Below are positions 6,062 to 8,492 of a stretch of 8,492 nucleotides of DNA, in pieces. The notes beneath the pieces were generated by a model that did no database searches, had not been told where the DNA came from, and saw only the letters and a program-made list of their open reading frames with translations. This DNA is from an uncultured Pseudomonadota bacterium (GTDB lineage Bacteria; Pseudomonadota; Gammaproteobacteria; Burkholderiales; SG8-39): positions 1 through 8,492 of the forward strand of contig CAITSH010000350.1 in the NCBI GenBank assembly GCA_903895005.1, read 5' to 3'. Numbering within the stretch: position 1 is the stretch's first letter; each line of letters starts with the position of its first letter. Position numbers and translations under genes: made by a program.

Positions 6062-6571
6062 ATGCAAATCAAGGCGAACGACAGGGCGGGAATGATACCG
6101 GGCATCATCGTGGGGGCCTCGCTTGCGGCGATTGTGCTCAGCAGCCGCTGGTTGCCCGCCTCCGTTGTATGGCACTTTGATTTTTCCGGTGCGCCGGGCG
6201 CGGCGCTCGGGCGCGATGCCTATGTGTTGCTGATGCTGCTCTTCACGCTCGGCCTGCCGCTGGCGGTGCGCTTCAGTCTGGTCGGGTGGGTGCGGCGTAT
6301 TCCGGATGCGTCGCTGAACATTCCCAATCGCGATTACTGGCTCGCGCCGGAGCGTCGTGACGCGACCCGCGCATTTCTCGTGCGCCAGACTGCCTGGGTC
6401 GCCTCGTTAAGCGCGGTGTTTTGCGCGTGCGTGCATCTGTTTTGCATCCGCACCAACGCCTTCGATCCGCCGCACCAGCCGCCGCAGGAATTTCTCAGGC
6501 TGGTCGCCGGCATCGCGGTGTTTTGCATTGCCTGGGCGGCTTGCGTTGCGTTGCGCTTTCGCAAGCCGTGA
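6062..6571 (+). CDS. DUF1648-like small integral membrane protein
   Basis: This 169-residue protein has four predicted membrane-spanning stretches, at roughly residues 11-28, 54-74, 109-128 and 145-165. The segment after the first one, RWLPASVVWHFDFSGAPGAALGRDAY (29-54), fits the DUF1648 pattern of LP-x-x-hydrophobic-x-HF-x-x-x-G-x-P. It is followed by the conserved IPNRDYWLAPERR (87-99), seen in a widespread group of uncharacterised bacterial membrane proteins. The ATG at 6062 is preceded by GAGG at a workable distance; an in-frame ATG at 6092 is the alternative. The gene has its own candidate promoter and sits between two catabolic units without obvious functional links, so it may simply be an unrelated neighbour. 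The biochemical function is unknown. Confidence 0.8.
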   Translation: MQIKANDRAGMIPGIIVGASLAAIVLSSRWLPASVVWHFDFSGAPGAALGRDAYVLLMLLFTLGLPLAVRFSLVGWVRRIPDASLNIPNRDYWLAPERRDATRAFLVRQTAWVASLSAVFCACVHLFCIRTNAFDPPHQPPQEFLRLVAGIAVFCIAWAACVALRFRKP

Positions 6572-6658
6572 CGCTTTGAGGGCGCCGCGGCATCGCTGAA
6601 CAGGCCGGCGTGCACGGTGGTGACGGAATCGCGCGCGCGGACGCAAATGTGTTTTGCT

Positions 6659-6664
6659 TATAAT
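6659..6664 (+). promoter_or_regulatory. Consensus -10 element (TATAAT) upstream of the second binding-protein gene
   Basis: A perfect TATAAT sits in the 245-bp gap before the gene at 6817, with a TG two bases before it that resembles, but is one base off, an extended -10. The expected -35 window is GC-rich and unlike TTGACA, so an activator may be needed. Transcription from here would give a leader of about 145 nt. A second possible pair, CTGTGA (6729-6734) and TACAAT (6751-6756) with 16-bp spacing, lies closer to the gene. Confidence 0.5.
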
Positions 6665-6728
6665 CGGAGCGTGTTCCGTGTTTTGCCGTGGCACTGCAGT
6701 TTTGCCGCTGCGCCGTCTTGCGGTCGCG

Positions 6729-6756
6729 CTGTGATCCACCTGTGCCTCTTTACAAT
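6729..6756 (+). promoter_or_regulatory. Second candidate promoter before the binding-protein gene
   Basis: TACAAT at 6751-6756 is a good -10 match. CTGTGA at 6729-6734, 16 bp upstream, is a poor -35 match. Transcription would begin near 6763, giving a leader of about 54 nt to the ATG at 6817. It is an alternative to, or works in tandem with, the TATAAT at 6659. Confidence 0.3.
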
Positions 6757-6816
6757 CGTGTACGGGCGGGCTTTAAGCCGCAGTCCGACCTTTCACCCAT
6801 TCCGGAGATTCACGCC

Positions 6817-7785
6817 ATGCGCCAGCTGCTGAAGTCGCTGCTCATCACTTTCATCGCGGGCTGGTCCCTGTCAGGCCTGGCCGCGGGCTACCCTGAAAAA
6901 CCGATCCGGCTGATCGTTCCCTCGGCCCCCGGTGGCGCCCCCGACGTGCTGATGCGCACGCTCGCCCAGCAGTTGTCGCAGCAAATGGGCGTGCCCTTTG
7001 TGATCGACAACAAACCCGGCGGCTCCTACCTGATCGGCACCATGGAGCTCATCCGCTCGCCCGCGGACGGCTACACGCTCGCCTACGGCAACGTGGTGTC
7101 GCTCGCCACCAACCGCTCGCTCATTGCCAAGATGCCCTATGAAGTCGACAAGGACCTGACGCTGGTGTCCAATTCGCTGCGCCTTGCCAACCTGATGATC
7201 GTCAACAACGACCTGCCGGTGAAAAATGTCGCCGACCTGATTGCGTACGCGAAAAAAAATCCCGGCAAGGTGAGCTTCGCCTCAGACGGCAACGGCACCA
7301 CCGCGCACCTTGGCGTCGAATTGTTCAAGTCGGTCACCGGCATCGACATGCTGCATGTGCCCTACAAGGCGGCGACGGCGGCGATCTCCGACCTGATCAG
7401 CGGCAACATCCAGCTGATGATGGTCAACACGCCGGTGTCCGGTCCGCCCTCGCAGTCCGGACGCGTGCGCGCACTGGGTATTTCCTCGAGCAAGCGTTCG
7501 TCCACCTACCCCGATGTGCCGACCATTGCCGAGTCAGGCGTGCCCGGATTCGAGGTCGAGGCCTGGGGCGGCATCATCGGCCCGGCCAACATGCCCAAGG
7601 AAATCGTCACCCGCCTCAATGATGAGATTCGCGCCGCACTCGCCAATCCGCAGTTGCGCGAACGTTTTCGCGCGCTTGGCGCCGAAACATCGCCCAGTAC
7701 CCCCGAGGAATTCCGCGAGCTGTCGCGGCGCGAAACCGCCAAGTGGGCCGCCGTGGTAAAGGCCTCCGGCGCGAAAATTGATTGA
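6817..7785 (+). CDS. Tripartite tricarboxylate transporter substrate-binding protein (Bug/TctC family), second copy
   Basis: This 322-residue exported binding protein is a diverged paralogue of the one at 1004-1963. The signal peptide is MRQLLKSLLITFIAGWSLSGLAA, with cleavage expected around residues 22-24. Mature landmarks are IRLIVPSAPGGAPD (30-43), SPADGYT (81-87), VELFKSVTG (167-175), HVPYKAATAA (180-189), VPTIAESGVPGFE (234-246) and the terminal ETAKWAAVV. Compared with the first paralogue, the first ligand loop changes from GGGAD to GGAPD and the second from YKGGAP to YKAATA, so the two probably bind different ligands. The start at 6817 is supported by the signal peptide and by GGAG at 6803-6806; the frame is open upstream to 6688, but that part has no export-signal character. 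The following amidohydrolase starts 10 bp after the stop, so they form an operon. No TctA/TctB is seen. Confidence 0.93.
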   Translation: MRQLLKSLLITFIAGWSLSGLAAGYPEKPIRLIVPSAPGGAPDVLMRTLAQQLSQQMGVPFVIDNKPGGSYLIGTMELIRSPADGYTLAYGNVVSLATNRSLIAKMPYEVDKDLTLVSNSLRLANLMIVNNDLPVKNVADLIAYAKKNPGKVSFASDGNGTTAHLGVELFKSVTGIDMLHVPYKAATAAISDLISGNIQLMMVNTPVSGPPSQSGRVRALGISSSKRSSTYPDVPTIAESGVPGFEVEAWGGIIGPANMPKEIVTRLNDEIRAALANPQLRERFRALGAETSPSTPEEFRELSRRETAKWAAVVKASGAKID

Positions 7786-7788
7786 GGA
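7784..7788 (+). promoter_or_regulatory. Ribosome binding site overlapping the preceding stop codon
   Basis: GAGGA shares its first two bases with the TGA stop of the binding-protein gene and lies 7 bases before the ATG at 7796. It supports that start codon and points to coupled translation. Confidence 0.65.
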
Positions 7789-7795
7789 CGCACCG

Positions 7796-8492
7796 ATGAC
7801 CCCGCAATGTGATTTGCTGCTGCGCAACGCCACGATCATCGACGGCACCGGCGCGCCGCGTTTCAAGGGCGACATCGCCATCCGCGGCGACCGCATCGCA
7901 CAAATCGGCGATTTGTCGGCGTTGAGCGGCGATATCGAGATCGACCTCGCCGGTCGCATCGCCGCGCCGGGCTTTATCGATGCGCACACCCACGATGACC
8001 GCCTGATGCTCTCGGGCCCCGACATGGCGCCCAAGGTCAGCCAGGGCGTGACCACGGTGATCGCCGGCAATTGCGGCATTTCGCTCGCGCCCATGCCGCG
8101 GCCCATTCCGCAACCGGTAACGCCGCCGCTCAACCTGCTCGATGACAAGGGCGGCTGGTTCCACTTTCCGGATTTTGCCTCGTATATCGCTGAATTGCGC
8201 GCCAAGCCCGCGGCGACCAATTGCGCGCTGCTGGTGGGGCATACCACGCTGCGCGTTGCCACCATGAACGACCTTGGCGTGCCCGCAAGCAATACCGAGA
8301 TCACGCAGATGCGCGCACTCGTTCACGAGGCGCTACAGGCCGGGGCGATCGGTGTGTCGACCGGCCTGTTTTACGAGCCGGCGATTGCCGCACCGACTGA
8401 AGAAGTCATCGAGACCTGCAGACCCCTGAAGGAATTTGCCGGCCTGTATTGCACCCACATGCGCGATGAGGCGGATGGTGTGATGGACTCGC
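7796..8492 (+). CDS. N-acyl-D-amino-acid deacylase-type amidohydrolase, 5' part (runs off the window)
   Basis: The frame is open from the ATG at 7796 to the window end: 232 codons of a protein expected to be about 480-550 residues. It opens with the amidohydrolase-superfamily beta-sandwich strand (DLLLRNATIIDGTGAPRF, residues 6-23). The metal-binding motif APGFIDAHTHDD follows (57-68, His64 and His66), then GVTTVIAGNCGIS (84-96), whose Cys93 matches the metal-ligand Cys of D-aminoacylases. Next are GHTTLR (148-153), GAIGVSTGLFYEP (183-195) and THMRDE (220-225, with His221 a likely metal ligand). Known relatives hydrolyse N-acyl-D-amino acids to D-amino acid and carboxylate; related D-glutamate and D-aspartate deacylases are alternatives. 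The remaining catalytic Asp and His are beyond the window. The gene follows a Bug-family binding protein by 10 bp, which suggests that the imported ligand, or its product, is what this enzyme handles. Confidence 0.88.
   Translation, partial: MTPQCDLLLRNATIIDGTGAPRFKGDIAIRGDRIAQIGDLSALSGDIEIDLAGRIAAPGFIDAHTHDDRLMLSGPDMAPKVSQGVTTVIAGNCGISLAPMPRPIPQPVTPPLNLLDDKGGWFHFPDFASYIAELRAKPAATNCALLVGHTTLRVATMNDLGVPASNTEITQMRALVHEALQAGAIGVSTGLFYEPAIAAPTEEVIETCRPLKEFAGLYCTHMRDEADGVMDS

Noticed and set aside
6688..6816. N-terminal extension of the second binding protein from an upstream ATG
   Set aside because: It would place 43 charged and Cys-rich residues before an obvious signal peptide. The ATG at 6817 has a GGAG site and starts exactly at the export signal.
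7252..7259. Run of eight A's as a frameshift or phase-variation site in the second binding-protein gene
   Set aside because: The frame reads through as Lys-Lys-Asn in a conserved segment (AYAKKNP), the zero-frame protein is complete, and no useful product would come from a shift.
7534..8304. Minus-strand open frame (256 codons) spanning the binding-protein end and the amidohydrolase start
   Set aside because: It runs antisense across two convincingly coding genes and shows no domain.

Overview
The window is GC-rich, densely coding bacterial DNA that most resembles an accessory catabolic region of a betaproteobacterium of the order Burkholderiales (Alcaligenaceae/Bordetella- or Comamonadaceae-like). 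The main evidence is two separate periplasmic binding proteins of the tripartite tricarboxylate transporter type (TctC/Bug family), each beside catabolic enzyme genes and without membrane subunits. That arrangement is a hallmark of this order. The lineage is inferred from gene content and base composition, not from a marker gene.

Layout, left to right. Positions 1-123 hold the 3' end of an IS30-family transposase and what looks like the element's terminal inverted repeat. A plus-strand group follows: a short-chain dehydrogenase/reductase (165-938), a Bug-family binding protein (1004-1963) and an MmgE/PrpD-family lyase (1960-3309), the last two overlapping by ATGA. A convergent junction (3310-3404) holds five copies of a 9-bp tandem repeat and a perfect 10-bp inverted repeat. 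A minus-strand polysaccharide-deacetylase-fold hydrolase (3405-4295) shares a 283-bp divergent control region with a plus-strand amidase-signature hydrolase (4579-5895). After a hairpin come a small DUF1648-like membrane protein (6062-6571), a promoter-bearing gap with a consensus TATAAT, a second Bug-family binding protein (6817-7785), and the first 232 codons of an N-acyl-D-amino-acid deacylase-type amidohydrolase (7796 to the window end), whose start lies 10 bp after the binding-protein stop.

How the genes may work together. The two binding proteins would capture organic acids, amino acids or related small molecules in the periplasm. Each is tightly linked to a different enzyme, a lyase in one case and an amidohydrolase in the other, which suggests two uptake-plus-processing couplets. 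Between them lie two divergently transcribed C-N hydrolases. Their fold families match the imidase plus half-amidase pair of cyclic-imide breakdown, but also many other amide substrates. The actual substrates cannot be read from the sequence. No transcription regulator, TctA/TctB membrane subunits, RNA gene or CRISPR array is visible.

Nothing here is clearly a new system. The points most worth checking are the imidase/amidase pairing, the two binding-protein/enzyme couplets, the non-canonical metal site of the deacetylase-like protein, and the repeats in the two control regions.
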